DNA from: Sphingomonas ginsengisoli An et al. 2013
Lineage (GTDB): Bacteria; Pseudomonadota; Alphaproteobacteria; Sphingomonadales; Sphingomonadaceae
Direction: 5' to 3'
Assembly (NCBI RefSeq): GCF_009363895.1
Contig: NZ_CP045434.1
Coordinates: 2,232,001 to 2,296,000 of the forward strand
Length of the DNA stretch: 64,000 nt
Positions 45,899-54,303 of this stretch are shown here, piece after piece. The translations under genes were made by a program, and so were the position numbers. Position 1 is the stretch's first letter, and every line of letters starts with the position of its first letter. The notes under the pieces are model-generated. The model made no database searches, had not been told where the DNA came from, and was given only the letters and a program-made list of their open reading frames with translations.

Positions 45899-46066
45899 TT
45901 ACTTGATCTTGGCCTCCTTGAAGTCGACGTGCTTGCGCGCGACGGGGTCGTACTTGCGGAAGCTCATCTTCTCGGTCTGGTTGCGCGGATTCTTCTTGGT
46001 CACGTAGAAGAAGCCGGTGTCGGCCGTGCTGACGAGCTTGATCTTGACGGTTGCCGGCTTGGCCAT
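45899..46066 (-). CDS. rpmG: 50S ribosomal protein L33
   Basis: 55-residue protein of the large ribosomal subunit. [20 protein letters not shown] and [16 protein letters not shown] are diagnostic. It lacks the four zinc-binding cysteines, so it is the Cys-minus, zinc-independent form. The ATG at 46066 follows AGGAC at the usual distance; the frame continues upstream without conserved sequence. Confidence 0.95.
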   Translation of the reverse strand: MAKPATVKIKLVSTADTGFFYVTKKNPRNQTEKMSFRKYDPVARKHVDFKEAKIK

Positions 46067-46254
46067 CGTTCGAGTCCTGAAAGCTGGAAAAACAAAGAGC
46101 GGCGCTCGCACGCCGCCCGCATTCGCCGCGCCCATGCCGCGCCGCCACGCCCATGTCAAGGAATTCGCATCCGTTTCGCCGGTCCGTCACGGTGCTTTCA
46201 TGCTTGTTTAACCGCTTTGGGCGACCGTCGCTTTACTTAAAGCGGAGTGAAGCC

Positions 46255-46560
46255 ATGCGCGACGCCCTTGATGACATCCGCCGCGACCTGCGGTTGCGAA
46301 TCGCCGATATTAACGGCCGCGCCGAGCGGTTGAGCCCGCTCGACATCCATGCGCGGCTCGACGCGGTGCGCGATGTCGCCGCCCGCGCCGGCCTCGGCGC
46401 CGCCGAAAGCCTCGCCAAGCGCTCGGCGCAACTGGCACTGCTGCCCGGCTGCCGGGTGTCGGTGCCGCAGGCGCTCAGCCATTTCGACGACGCGCTCGGT
46501 GCGCCGGAGGCGACCGACTGCCAGACGATTCTCGCCGCGCTCGCCGCCAGACTGCACTGA
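46255..46560 (+). CDS. Hypothetical helical protein
   Basis: 101 residues, no signal or membrane segment, mostly predicted helix (RDALDDIRRDLRLRIADI, DIHARLDAVRDVAARAGL). I do not recognise it. It could be a small regulator or adaptor. GGAG at 46244-46247 and the drop in conservation upstream support the ATG at 46255. The next gene, the ATP-dependent ligase, starts 55 bases downstream with its own AAGGGG. Confidence 0.6.
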   Translation: MRDALDDIRRDLRLRIADINGRAERLSPLDIHARLDAVRDVAARAGLGAAESLAKRSAQLALLPGCRVSVPQALSHFDDALGAPEATDCQTILAALAARLH

Positions 46561-46615
46561 CGGGAGCGCCCGCACCGACCCGAAACGAATCGGCGGGCCC
46601 GTGCATTAAGGGGCG

Positions 46616-48214
46616 ATGCGCGCCTTCTCCCAGCTGCTCGACGCGCTCGTCTATACCCGCAGCCGCAACGCCAAGCTGAAGCTGATCGGCGACTATCTCC
46701 GCCGCACCCCCGACCCTGATCGCGGCTATGCGCTGGCGGCGCTGACCGGGTCGCTCGACATCCCCGCGGTCAAATCCTCGGTGATCCGCAACCTCGCCGA
46801 GACCCGCGTCGACCCCTTCCTGCTCAGCCTCAGCCGCAATTACGTTGGCGACACCGCCGAGACCGTGTCGCTGCTCTGGCCGACCCCCGATGCCGAACAT
46901 CCCGAGATTGACGACGGCACCATCGGCCTCGCCGATGCGGTGACGCGCCTCCAGGCGATCAGCCGCTCGGACGCGCCGGCCGAACTGGCGCGAATGCTCG
47001 ACCACCTCGACGCCTCGGGCCGCTATGCTTTGCTCAAGCTGGCGACGGGCGAGTTGCGGGTCGGGGTCAGCGCCCGGCTCGCCAAGCAGGCGTTCGCCGA
47101 CGCCTTCGGGGTCGATGTCGAGGGGGTCGAGGAGGTCTGGCACGGGCTCGACCAGCCGTTCCTCGAACTGTTCGCCTGGGGCGAAGGCCACGCCGAGCAG
47201 CCGCGCGTGGTCGACATTCCGGTGTTCCGCCCGTTCATGCTCGCCCACCCTCTTGAGAGCGAGGAGCTCGACCTCGACGCTTACGCGGCCGAGTGGAAAT
47301 GGGACGGCATCCGCGTCCAGCTGGTCCGCGCCGGCGGACAGACGAGGCTCTACAGCCGCACCGGCGACGACATCACCCGCAGCTTTCCCGACGTCGCCGC
47401 CGCCTTCGTCGTGCCCGGCGTGCTCGACGGTGAATTGCTGGTGCGCGGCGCGGGACAGGGCGCGGACGAGCATGGCGGCGCGGCGGCCAGCTTCAACGCG
47501 CTCCAGCAGCGGCTCGGCCGAAAGGTCGTCAGCGGCAAGATGCAGGACGACTATCCCGCTTTCGTCCGGCTCTACGATATCCTTTACGACGGCTCAGAAG
47601 ACCTGCGTGAACTTGGCTGGGCCGACCGCCGGGCGCGGCTCGAGGCGTTCGTGCCCCGGCTTCCCGCCGACCGCTTCGACCTCTCGCAACTGATCGAAGC
47701 GAAGGACTTCACCGAGCTTGGCGAAATCCGCGCCGGCGCGCGCGACGCGGCGATCGAGGGGATGATGCTCAAGCGGCGCGATTCGCCCTACGTCGCCGGT
47801 CGCCGCACCGGGCTGTGGTACAAGTGGAAGCGCGATCCGCTGACCGCCGATTGCGTGATGATGTACGCCCAGCGCGGGTCGGGCAAACGGTCGAGCTATT
47901 ACAGCGACTATACCTTCGGGGCGTGGAACGAGGCGGGTGAGCTGCTGCCGGTCGGCAAGGCCTATATGGGGATTACCGACGAGGAGCTGCGCTGGCTCGA
48001 CCGCTTCGTCCGCCAGAACACGGTCCAGCGCTTCGGCCCGGTCCGCGAGGTCGAGAAGACGCTGGTACTGGAAGTCGCGTTTGACAGCGTCCACCTGAGC
48101 AAGCGTCATCGCTCCGGCCTGGCGATGCGCTTTCCCCGGATCAGCCGCATCCGCACCGACAAGCCGGCGCACGAAGCCGACCGGCTCGACACCCTGCTCA
48201 ACATGGTCACTTGA
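46616..48214 (+). CDS. ATP-dependent DNA ligase
   Basis: Seals DNA breaks using ATP. 532 residues: an N-terminal helical DNA-binding domain, the adenylation domain with the nucleophile Lys228 in EWKWDGIR, then GLWYKWKRDPL (motif V region) and the OB-fold with VLEVAFDSV. This is the ligase type often annotated as cisplatin damage response ligase, which usually sits with an exonuclease, an Lhr-like helicase and a phosphoesterase. None of those partners is adjacent here. Confidence 0.92.
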   Translation: MRAFSQLLDALVYTRSRNAKLKLIGDYLRRTPDPDRGYALAALTGSLDIPAVKSSVIRNLAETRVDPFLLSLSRNYVGDTAETVSLLWPTPDAEHPEIDDGTIGLADAVTRLQAISRSDAPAELARMLDHLDASGRYALLKLATGELRVGVSARLAKQAFADAFGVDVEGVEEVWHGLDQPFLELFAWGEGHAEQPRVVDIPVFRPFMLAHPLESEELDLDAYAAEWKWDGIRVQLVRAGGQTRLYSRTGDDITRSFPDVAAAFVVPGVLDGELLVRGAGQGADEHGGAAASFNALQQRLGRKVVSGKMQDDYPAFVRLYDILYDGSEDLRELGWADRRARLEAFVPRLPADRFDLSQLIEAKDFTELGEIRAGARDAAIEGMMLKRRDSPYVAGRRTGLWYKWKRDPLTADCVMMYAQRGSGKRSSYYSDYTFGAWNEAGELLPVGKAYMGITDEELRWLDRFVRQNTVQRFGPVREVEKTLVLEVAFDSVHLSKRHRSGLAMRFPRISRIRTDKPAHEADRLDTLLNMVT

Positions 48215-48266
48215 AGCGTGACTGGCCCGCGCTAGGCTGCGTTCCAACAGGGATGAGGGGACGACC

Positions 48267-49562
48267 ATGATCGGGAAGATGCTGCTCGCCGCGGGCGCGC
48301 TGATGCTGTCGGGCGCGGCGAGCGCCGAGACCTACGCGATTCAGGCCGGACGGCTGATCGTCGACGCGGCGCAGCCCGCGCGCGGCCCCTCGACGGTGAT
48401 CGTCGACAATGGTCGGATCGTGCGGATCGAGTCTGGCTTCACTACCCCGGCGGGGGCGACGGTGGTCGACCAGCGCGCCCGCACGGTGTTGCCGGGGATG
48501 ACCGACGTTCACGTCCACCTGACAAGCAATTCGGGCGAGCCCTGGTACAACGGCTATACCCAGAAATATTCGGTGCCTTATTCGGCGACCGTCGGCCTGA
48601 CCCATGCCCTCGAGATGGCGCGCGCAGGCTTCACCACCGTACGCGACCTCGGCGGCGCGACCGCGGCGGTGACCGCGGTGCGTGATGCGATCGGCGAGGG
48701 CCGCTTCCCGGGCCCGCGGGTCAAGGTGTCGGGCGACCCGCTGTCGATCGTCGGCGGCCATGCCGACCCAGCCACCGGATTGCCGCCCGAGATGGCCGCC
48801 GCCTTCGACGCCGCGCACCTCAGCAGCGCAGTCTGCACCGGGCCGCAGCAATGCCAGGAAGCGGTCCGCCACCTTGCCGCCGCGGGTGTCGACGTGATCA
48901 AGATCATGGCCACCGGCGGTGTGCTCGACCCTGGCGCGCGCGGCCTTGATCAGCATTTCACCGACGAGGAGATGCGCGCGATCGTCCAGATGGCGCATTC
49001 GTCGGGCCTCAAGGTCGCCGCCCATGCCCACGGAGCGCGCGGGATCCTCGCCGCGACCAACGCCGGGGTCGATTCGATCGAGCATGGCACCTTCCTCGAC
49101 TCCGCCGGGGCGCAGGCGATGAAGGCGCACGGCACCTATTATTCGGCGACCCTGATCGCGCTGAGTGCCCTTCCGGGACTGATCGAAGGCAATAAGATCC
49201 CGCCAAGCTCGCAGGCCAAGGCGCGGCAAGCGCTGACCGCGTGGGGCAAGGGCCTCGCGCTCGCCTATCGGAGCGGGGTCAAGATCGCGCTCGGGACCGA
49301 TTCGGCGGTCGCCCCGCACAAGGACGCGGGCAAGGAAGTCGAGCTGATGGTGACCAAGAGCGGGATGACCCCGCGCGACGCGCTGATCGCGGCGACCAAG
49401 GGCGGGCCCGACCTGCTCGGAATCGCCGGCGAGACCGGGACGCTCGATGCGGGCAAGTCGGCCGACCTGATCGCGGTCGACGGCGATCCGCTGACCGACC
49501 CCAGGGCGGTCCAGCACATCGGCTACGTGATGGTCGAGGGCCGGCCGATCCCGATGAACTAG
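48267..49562 (+). CDS. Exported metal-dependent amidohydrolase
   Basis: 431 residues of the amidohydrolase TIM-barrel superfamily, imidazolonepropionase/Xaa-Pro-type subgroup. Signal peptide about 1-20 (ending GAASA), then metal motifs DVHVHL, the Lys in VIKIMATGG, HAHG, SIEHGTF and GTDS. Exported members of this subgroup cleave N-acyl amino acids or X-Pro dipeptides. A periplasmic peptidase or amidase is likely. The stop is shared with the convergent GNAT gene in CTAG (49559-49562). Confidence 0.88.
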   Translation: MIGKMLLAAGALMLSGAASAETYAIQAGRLIVDAAQPARGPSTVIVDNGRIVRIESGFTTPAGATVVDQRARTVLPGMTDVHVHLTSNSGEPWYNGYTQKYSVPYSATVGLTHALEMARAGFTTVRDLGGATAAVTAVRDAIGEGRFPGPRVKVSGDPLSIVGGHADPATGLPPEMAAAFDAAHLSSAVCTGPQQCQEAVRHLAAAGVDVIKIMATGGVLDPGARGLDQHFTDEEMRAIVQMAHSSGLKVAAHAHGARGILAATNAGVDSIEHGTFLDSAGAQAMKAHGTYYSATLIALSALPGLIEGNKIPPSSQAKARQALTAWGKGLALAYRSGVKIALGTDSAVAPHKDAGKEVELMVTKSGMTPRDALIAATKGGPDLLGIAGETGTLDAGKSADLIAVDGDPLTDPRAVQHIGYVMVEGRPIPMN

Positions 49563-50074
49563 AGCGTCTTCTCCAGCACCACGAAGGCGAGGTCGGCACG
49601 CTTGGGCGTGTAGCGCTGCTCATCATAGGGGAAGGGGCGGGTCTCTCCCGTCGGCCGATAGCCGCGCCGCTCATACCAGGCGATCAGCTCGGGCCGCTGG
49701 GCGATGACCTGCATCTCCATCCGCGTTGCGCCAAGCGTATCGCGGGCGAAGGCCTCGGCCCCCGCCAGCACGTCGCGGCCGGTCCCGCTCGCCTGCGCCG
49801 TCGGGTCGACCGTCAGCATACCGAGATAGGCGAGCCCCTCGCCCTTGTCGGTCACCGCCACGCAGGCCCCGAGCGCATCACCCTCGCGCCGCAATAGGAT
49901 GTGCTGGGCGGGGTTAGCGAGCATGGCGGCGAGCTCGGCGGCATCGGTGCGGCGCCCGCCGACGAGGTCCGCCTCATGACTCCAGCCAGCGCGCGCGCTG
50001 TCGCCGCGGTAAGCGCTTTCGACCAGCCGTTCGAGCGCTGGGAGGTCGGCCGCGGTCGCCGGCTCAAGCCTCAT
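49559..50074 (-). CDS. GNAT family N-acetyltransferase
   Basis: 171 residues with the GNAT core: LAYLGMLTVDPTAQASGTGRDVL carries the acetyl-CoA loop (Q/RxxGxG/A type), followed by MEMQVIAQRPELIAWYERRGYRPTGETRPFPY. The acceptor is unknown. The ATG at 50074 overlaps the upstream peptidase stop by 11 bases, suggesting coupling. Confidence 0.85.
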   Translation of the reverse strand: MRLEPATAADLPALERLVESAYRGDSARAGWSHEADLVGGRRTDAAELAAMLANPAQHILLRREGDALGACVAVTDKGEGLAYLGMLTVDPTAQASGTGRDVLAGAEAFARDTLGATRMEMQVIAQRPELIAWYERRGYRPTGETRPFPYDEQRYTPKRADLAFVVLEKTL

Positions 50075-50966
50075 GCACCGCCACCGTCCGGCCCGCGGCA
50101 TTGGCCTGCCCGCGGAACATCCCGCGGGTGGTGAAGCCCCACGCGGCCGTTCCGTCGGGTGCGACGCCGATCAGACCGCCGGTCCCGCCGAGCGCGCGAA
50201 TGTCGGCAAGCACCGCGTCCAAGGCCTGCTGAAGGCTCTCGCCGAGCATCCGCATCCGCGCGCCGACCTCGTGCGCGGCGGCGGCGCGAATGAAGAACTC
50301 GCCCGAGCCCGTCGCGCTGATCGCCGCCGAACGATCGTCAGCATAGGTGCCCGCCCCGATCAGCGGCGAATCGCCGATCCGGCCGTAGCGCTTGGCGGTC
50401 AGCCCGCCGGTCGAAGTGGCGGCGGCGACATGGCCGGCGGCATCGACCGCGACTGCCCCGATCGTTCCATATTTGACGTCGGCGTCGAACCCGCCGCCGC
50501 TGGCCAGCACGCGCTCGAGCTGGGCTCGGCGCTCGGGAATTTCGAACCACTTCGGGTCGACGGTCTCGAGGCCGTGGTCGCGGGCGAATTCCTCGGCGCC
50601 GTCGAAGCTCAGCAGGACGTGCGGGCTATGCTCCATCACCGCCCGCGCCGCGCTGATGGGAGCGCGGATCGTGGTCAGCCCGGCGACCGCGCCCGCCGCT
50701 CGAGTGCGCCCGTCCATGATCGCGGCGTCGAGCTCGATATGCCCGTCATGGGCGAGCACGCTGCCGCGCCCGGCGTTGAAGGCGGGATCATCCTCGAGCA
50801 CCCGCGCCGCCGCCTCGACCGCGTCGAGCGAAGAGCCCCCCGCTGCGAGGATCGCCGCGCCCGCGTCGAGCGCGGCGGCGAGCCCGGCACGCCCCGCCGC
50901 TTCCTCCTTTTCCGAGAGACGCAATTCCCCGCACCCGCCGTGCACCACCAATTGCCAGTTCGTCAT
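50064..50966 (-). CDS. Isoaspartyl peptidase / plant-type asparaginase
   Basis: Ntn-hydrolase that splits itself before the nucleophile Thr and hydrolyses isoaspartyl dipeptides or asparagine. 300 residues. WQLVVHGGCGEL opens the family, NAGRGSV and ELDAAIMDG follow, the nucleophile is Thr168 in YGTIGAVAVD, and GDSPLIGAGTYADD with ATGSGE completes the active site. No signal peptide, so cytoplasmic. The ATG at 50966 starts the conserved part; the frame runs 12 codons further upstream. Confidence 0.92.
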   Translation of the reverse strand: MTNWQLVVHGGCGELRLSEKEEAAGRAGLAAALDAGAAILAAGGSSLDAVEAAARVLEDDPAFNAGRGSVLAHDGHIELDAAIMDGRTRAAGAVAGLTTIRAPISAARAVMEHSPHVLLSFDGAEEFARDHGLETVDPKWFEIPERRAQLERVLASGGGFDADVKYGTIGAVAVDAAGHVAAATSTGGLTAKRYGRIGDSPLIGAGTYADDRSAAISATGSGEFFIRAAAAHEVGARMRMLGESLQQALDAVLADIRALGGTGGLIGVAPDGTAAWGFTTRGMFRGQANAAGRTVAVHEA

Positions 50967-50994
50967 GCCCGCGCGCTTAGGCCCCGACCCCCGC

Positions 50995-51031
50995 TTGCGC
51001 AAATCCCTACTCCCATATAAATATGATATCA
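50995..51031 (+). promoter_or_regulatory. Promoter and TGATATCA palindrome, SPFH operon
   Basis: TTGCGC (50995-51000), 15 bases, TATAAA (51016-51021) gives a plausible promoter. The exact palindrome TGATATCA (51024-51031) lies at the expected transcript start, in an A/T-rich patch unusual for this GC-rich window. An Arc-like ribbon-helix-helix protein is encoded in the same operon, so autoregulation at this site is a reasonable guess. Confidence 0.45.
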
Positions 51032-51049
51032 GATTAAAGGGGAACGTTC

Positions 51050-51952
51050 ATGAGCGAGTCGCCAAACCCAGTCCTGACTTCGAGCCGCGAACGCGGCGCC
51101 GCGACCGTCAGCGGCTACGGGATGTTGCTGTTGCTGCTGCTGACCATCGCGGTGCAGGTGTTCGCGGTCGTCAGCCTCGCGCACCAAACCGCGTTGGAAT
51201 GGATGCCAGTGGTCGCCGTGGTGACCCCGGTCGTCTTCGTATTCGTGCTGTTCGGCTTCTACATCCTCCAGCCCAACCAGGCGGTCGCGATCACCCTGTT
51301 CGGTGCCTATCGCGGAACCGACCGGACCACCGGCCTGCGCTGGGTGCTGCCGTGGGAAATGCGGCGCAAGGTGTCGGTCCGCGCCAACAACTTCATTTCC
51401 GAGCGGCTCAAGGTGAACGACCTGCGCGGCAACCCGATCGAGATCGCGGCGCAGATCGTCTGGCGGGTAATCGATACCGCGCAGGCGCTCTACGATGTCC
51501 AGGATTACAAGGCGTTCGTGGTGGTCCAGGTCGAAGCGGCGATCCGCACCATCGGCTCGCGCTATCCCTATGACGATTTCGAGCATCAGGAAGTGACCCT
51601 GCGTGGCAACCACGACAAGGTCGGAGTCGAACTGCGCGAGGAGCTGAATGCGCGGCTGGCGGTCGCCGGGATTACGGTCGACGAGTGCGGCTTCACCCAC
51701 CTCGCCTACGCCAGCGAGATCGCCGGGGCGATGCTCCGCCGCCAGCAGGCGCAGGCGGTGGTCGCCGCGCGCAAGACGCTGGTCGAGGGTGCCGTCGGCA
51801 TGGTCGAAATGGCGCTCGAGCAGCTGAGCGCGAAGAATGTCGTCGAGCTCGACGACGAGCGCCGCGCGGCGATGGTCTCGAACCTGATGGTGGTGCTGTG
51901 CGGCGAGCGTGACACCCAGCCCGTGGTCAACACCGGCACCCTTTACCAGTAG
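51050..51952 (+). CDS. SPFH-domain (stomatin-like) membrane protein
   Basis: 300 residues of the SPFH/band 7 group. Two hydrophobic segments (about 21-41 and 52-72) anchor the N-terminus; the SPFH domain follows (about 78-255) with [27 protein letters not shown], and a helical C-terminal part. SPFH proteins form membrane-associated oligomers and scaffold proteases or lipid domains. Here it is translated with an Arc-like regulator, a hydrolase and a small membrane protein. The ATG follows AAGGGGAA (51037-51044). Confidence 0.88.
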   Translation: MSESPNPVLTSSRERGAATVSGYGMLLLLLLTIAVQVFAVVSLAHQTALEWMPVVAVVTPVVFVFVLFGFYILQPNQAVAITLFGAYRGTDRTTGLRWVLPWEMRRKVSVRANNFISERLKVNDLRGNPIEIAAQIVWRVIDTAQALYDVQDYKAFVVVQVEAAIRTIGSRYPYDDFEHQEVTLRGNHDKVGVELREELNARLAVAGITVDECGFTHLAYASEIAGAMLRRQQAQAVVAARKTLVEGAVGMVEMALEQLSAKNVVELDDERRAAMVSNLMVVLCGERDTQPVVNTGTLYQ

Positions 51953-51958
51953 TTGCGG

Positions 51959-52159
51959 ATGGCGGAGCGCAAGGCCTTTCCGCTGCGAATCGACGCGACC
52001 CTGTGGGACGCGGTGGAACGCTGCGCCACGGCCAATCTGCGCTCGGCCAATGCCGAAGCGGAAATGTTGATCCGCGAAGCGTTAAAGGCGCGCGGAGTGG
52101 CGGTGAGGCCGCCCCACCCGGTCAAGCGGGGACGCCCGCCAAAGGAGAAACAAGGATGA
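51959..52159 (+). CDS. Arc-like ribbon-helix-helix DNA-binding protein
   Basis: 66 residues. AFPLRIDATLWDAVERCA, then NLRSANAEAEMLIREAL, fits the Arc-type ribbon-helix-helix fold (beta strand FPLRID, two helices). The Arg/Lys/Pro tail may contact DNA. It begins six bases after the SPFH stop (a TTG at 51953 is an alternative) and its TGA overlaps the next start, so it sits inside an operon rather than beside a toxin. Regulator of this operon is the simplest reading; an antitoxin role is less likely as no toxin is seen. Confidence 0.75.
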   Translation: MAERKAFPLRIDATLWDAVERCATANLRSANAEAEMLIREALKARGVAVRPPHPVKRGRPPKEKQG

Positions 52160-53103
52160 TCACCCTGATCCTCGCCGCGGCCCAGGTGATGACCGCCTCC
52201 CCCGGCGCACTGCGCCAGACCGAGCTCACCGCCGGCACGGGTCGCCAGCTTGTGGGCACGCTGCTGCAGGCAGTCGGCACGCCGCGCGCCACCGTTCTGA
52301 TCATCCCCGGGTCGGGGCCGACCGATCGCAACGGCAACAATCCGCTCGGGATCAACGCCGCGCCGTACAAGCTGCTCGCCGAGGGGCTCGCCGCCCGCGG
52401 CATCGCGACGCTCAGGATCGACAAGCGCGGCCTCGGCGGCAGTCGCGGGGCGGGCGATGGCAACAACGTCACCATCGGCCGCTACGCCGCCGATACCGGC
52501 AGCTGGGTCACCGCCGCGCGGCAGGCGACCGGCGCCCGCTGCGTCTGGCTGGCCGGACATAGCGAAGGTGGGCTCATCGCGCTGGCGGCGGCGGACCGGC
52601 CCGACGTCTGCGGACTGGTCCTGCTCGAGGCGGCTGGGCGCCCGCTCGGCGGCATCATTCGCGAGCAACTGCGCGCCAATCCCGCCAACGCCCCGATCCT
52701 CGCCGACGCCGAGCGAGCGCTCACCAGCCTCGAAGCCGGCCGCCGGGTCGAGGCGGCAAGCCTGCCGCCGGCGCTCGGCCAAGGCTTGTTCAACCCGGCG
52801 GTGCAGGACTTCCTGATCGACGAATTGCGCTACGACCCGGCCAAGCTCCTCGCCGCCTACAAGGGACCGGTGTTGGTGGTGCAGGGCGGAACCGACCTCC
52901 AGGTCAAGCCGGCCGACGCCGACCGGCTGGTCGCGGCGCGGCCGGGGGTCGCTCGGGCCGACTTCCCGACCATGAACCACATCCTCAAGGAAGCCCCGGC
53001 AGCGCGCGACGCGAACATCGCGACCTACGGCAACCCCAATCTGCCGCTGGCGCCCGGCCTCGTCGACCGCATCGCCGCCTTCGTCACCGAGAAACGGCGA
53101 TGA
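52156..53103 (+). CDS. Alpha/beta hydrolase
   Basis: 315-residue alpha/beta hydrolase, probably exported: the N-terminus ITLILAAAQVMTASPGA is a short signal-like stretch. The oxyanion region is in IIPGSGPTDRNGNN, the nucleophile elbow GHSEGG (about residue 136), and the catalytic His in FPTMNHILKEA. The type is close to bacterial serine aminopeptidase S33-like esterases. Substrate unknown. Start and stop overlap neighbours by four bases (ATGA), binding it into the SPFH operon. AAAGGAG at 52141-52147 supports the start. Confidence 0.85.
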   Translation: MITLILAAAQVMTASPGALRQTELTAGTGRQLVGTLLQAVGTPRATVLIIPGSGPTDRNGNNPLGINAAPYKLLAEGLAARGIATLRIDKRGLGGSRGAGDGNNVTIGRYAADTGSWVTAARQATGARCVWLAGHSEGGLIALAAADRPDVCGLVLLEAAGRPLGGIIREQLRANPANAPILADAERALTSLEAGRRVEAASLPPALGQGLFNPAVQDFLIDELRYDPAKLLAAYKGPVLVVQGGTDLQVKPADADRLVAARPGVARADFPTMNHILKEAPAARDANIATYGNPNLPLAPGLVDRIAAFVTEKRR

Positions 53104-53345
53104 GCGACGGGCCCGAATGGTTCGAGCCCAAGCGCGTCGGCTTCGGCGCCGGGCTGCCGATCGCCTGGCAGGGCTGGGCGGTGCTCGGCGTCTATTTCGC
53201 GCTGGTCGGGGTCGCGTTGCGCTACTTCGACGATGACAAATTGACCGGCGCTGCGATCGTCCTCCCGGCCACCGCCGCGCTGATCTTCGTCGCCAGCCGC
53301 ACCACTCGCGGCGGCTGGCGCTGGCGCCGCGGTGACGATGACTGA
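53100..53345 (+). CDS. Small two-helix membrane protein
   Basis: 81 residues with two hydrophobic segments (about 22-40 and 48-66) and charged ends (WFEPKRVG; WRWRRGDDD). Not recognised. It overlaps the hydrolase stop by four bases and ends one base before the stop of the convergent S1/P1 nuclease gene. It is the last gene of the SPFH operon. Confidence 0.7.
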   Translation: MSDGPEWFEPKRVGFGAGLPIAWQGWAVLGVYFALVGVALRYFDDDKLTGAAIVLPATAALIFVASRTTRGGWRWRRGDDD

Positions 53346-53346
53346 G

Positions 53347-54282
53347 CTAGCCGGCGGTCGGCGGGCGCTGCGGCCGTTGCGGCGCCTTGCCGTAAAGCAA
53401 TGCATCGTCGAGCAGCCGCGCCAGCCGCAGCCCGCCGGTCACAACCTGGCGGCGGATCGGCGCCATCACGCTGCGGATCTTCTCCTCGGTCATCACCGGC
53501 CGCTCGGCCGGCAGCGGGCCGCACGGATCGCCAAGCAGCGTGCCATAGGCATAGGTCCGGGCATTCTCCCAGCTCTGCCGGCTCCACTCCTCGGTGGTGC
53601 CCTGCGCCAGCGCGGCGCGCTCGCCGACCGGCACTTCGGACAGCAGCTCGCGTGCCCGCCCGGCGAAATTGGCGTCGTTGGGATTGCCCGGTCGCGCGCT
53701 CGGGCCCGACGTGATCGCGCGCTCGGGCAGCCAGCCGTCCCAGATGCTGTGAAGGTTCGTCTTGCCGGCGATGGTCCCGTAGGTGACCGGCAGGTCGTTG
53801 CCGCCGCGGTCGCCGCGGTCGCCGGCGTGCATCGGCTGTGACAGGTCGCCGACGAAATGGACGAGGTAGGCGAGCGCCATCACCCGCTCACGCACCGGCA
53901 CCGTCTTGTCGGCAAGCAGGCGCGCGTTGCGCTCGATCTGCGCGCTGACGCAATTGCCGTCCTTGCACGCCTGACCGAGGCTGAACGCCTTGCAGACGTT
54001 GACGTTCTGATAGTGCCAGCTGCTCTGATAGCTGAAGCGGTCGCCCAGGGGCTTGATGCAGTCGGCCCAGATGCTCGCCTGCTCGATCGTCGCGACCGGG
54101 CAGGTCGGCGTCTCGAGCAGCCGGCCCTGACGAAGCAGCGCCTCGATCCGCGCGCGGGTCTCGGGCCGGACCGATTGCCACGCCACCGCGGCGACGGTCT
54201 CGTGGCCATATTCCCAGTAAGCGGCGCTGGGCGCAGCGGCGAAGAGCGCGCACAGCGCGGCAAGCAAGCGGATGATCGGCAC
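53347..54282 (-). CDS. S1/P1-type nuclease, exported
   Basis: Zinc-dependent phosphodiesterase acting on single-stranded nucleic acids or 3' phosphates. 311 residues: signal peptide (about 1-21), then YWEYGHETVA, where the near-terminal Trp and His are zinc ligands, followed by SIWADCIK, the SSWHYQNV His, HFVGDLSQPMHAGD (about residue 141) and TNLHSIWDG. All expected zinc ligands are visible. It lies 21 bases downstream of the TIR/SLOG operon on the same strand, so read-through is possible, but as an exported housekeeping-type enzyme it need not belong to that operon. Confidence 0.9.
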   Translation of the reverse strand: MPIIRLLAALCALFAAAPSAAYWEYGHETVAAVAWQSVRPETRARIEALLRQGRLLETPTCPVATIEQASIWADCIKPLGDRFSYQSSWHYQNVNVCKAFSLGQACKDGNCVSAQIERNARLLADKTVPVRERVMALAYLVHFVGDLSQPMHAGDRGDRGGNDLPVTYGTIAGKTNLHSIWDGWLPERAITSGPSARPGNPNDANFAGRARELLSEVPVGERAALAQGTTEEWSRQSWENARTYAYGTLLGDPCGPLPAERPVMTEEKIRSVMAPIRRQVVTGGLRLARLLDDALLYGKAPQRPQRPPTAG

Positions 54283-54303
54283 GGGGGGCGATCTAGCCGA
54301 GGC

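Noticed and set aside
51959..52159. Antitoxin of a toxin-antitoxin pair
   Set aside because: The ribbon-helix-helix fold would fit, but the neighbours are an SPFH protein and an alpha/beta hydrolase; no small toxin gene is present.
53347..54282. S1/P1 nuclease as the killing effector of the TIR operon
   Set aside because: It has a signal peptide and is a common exported enzyme; the 21-base gap alone is weak evidence of shared function.
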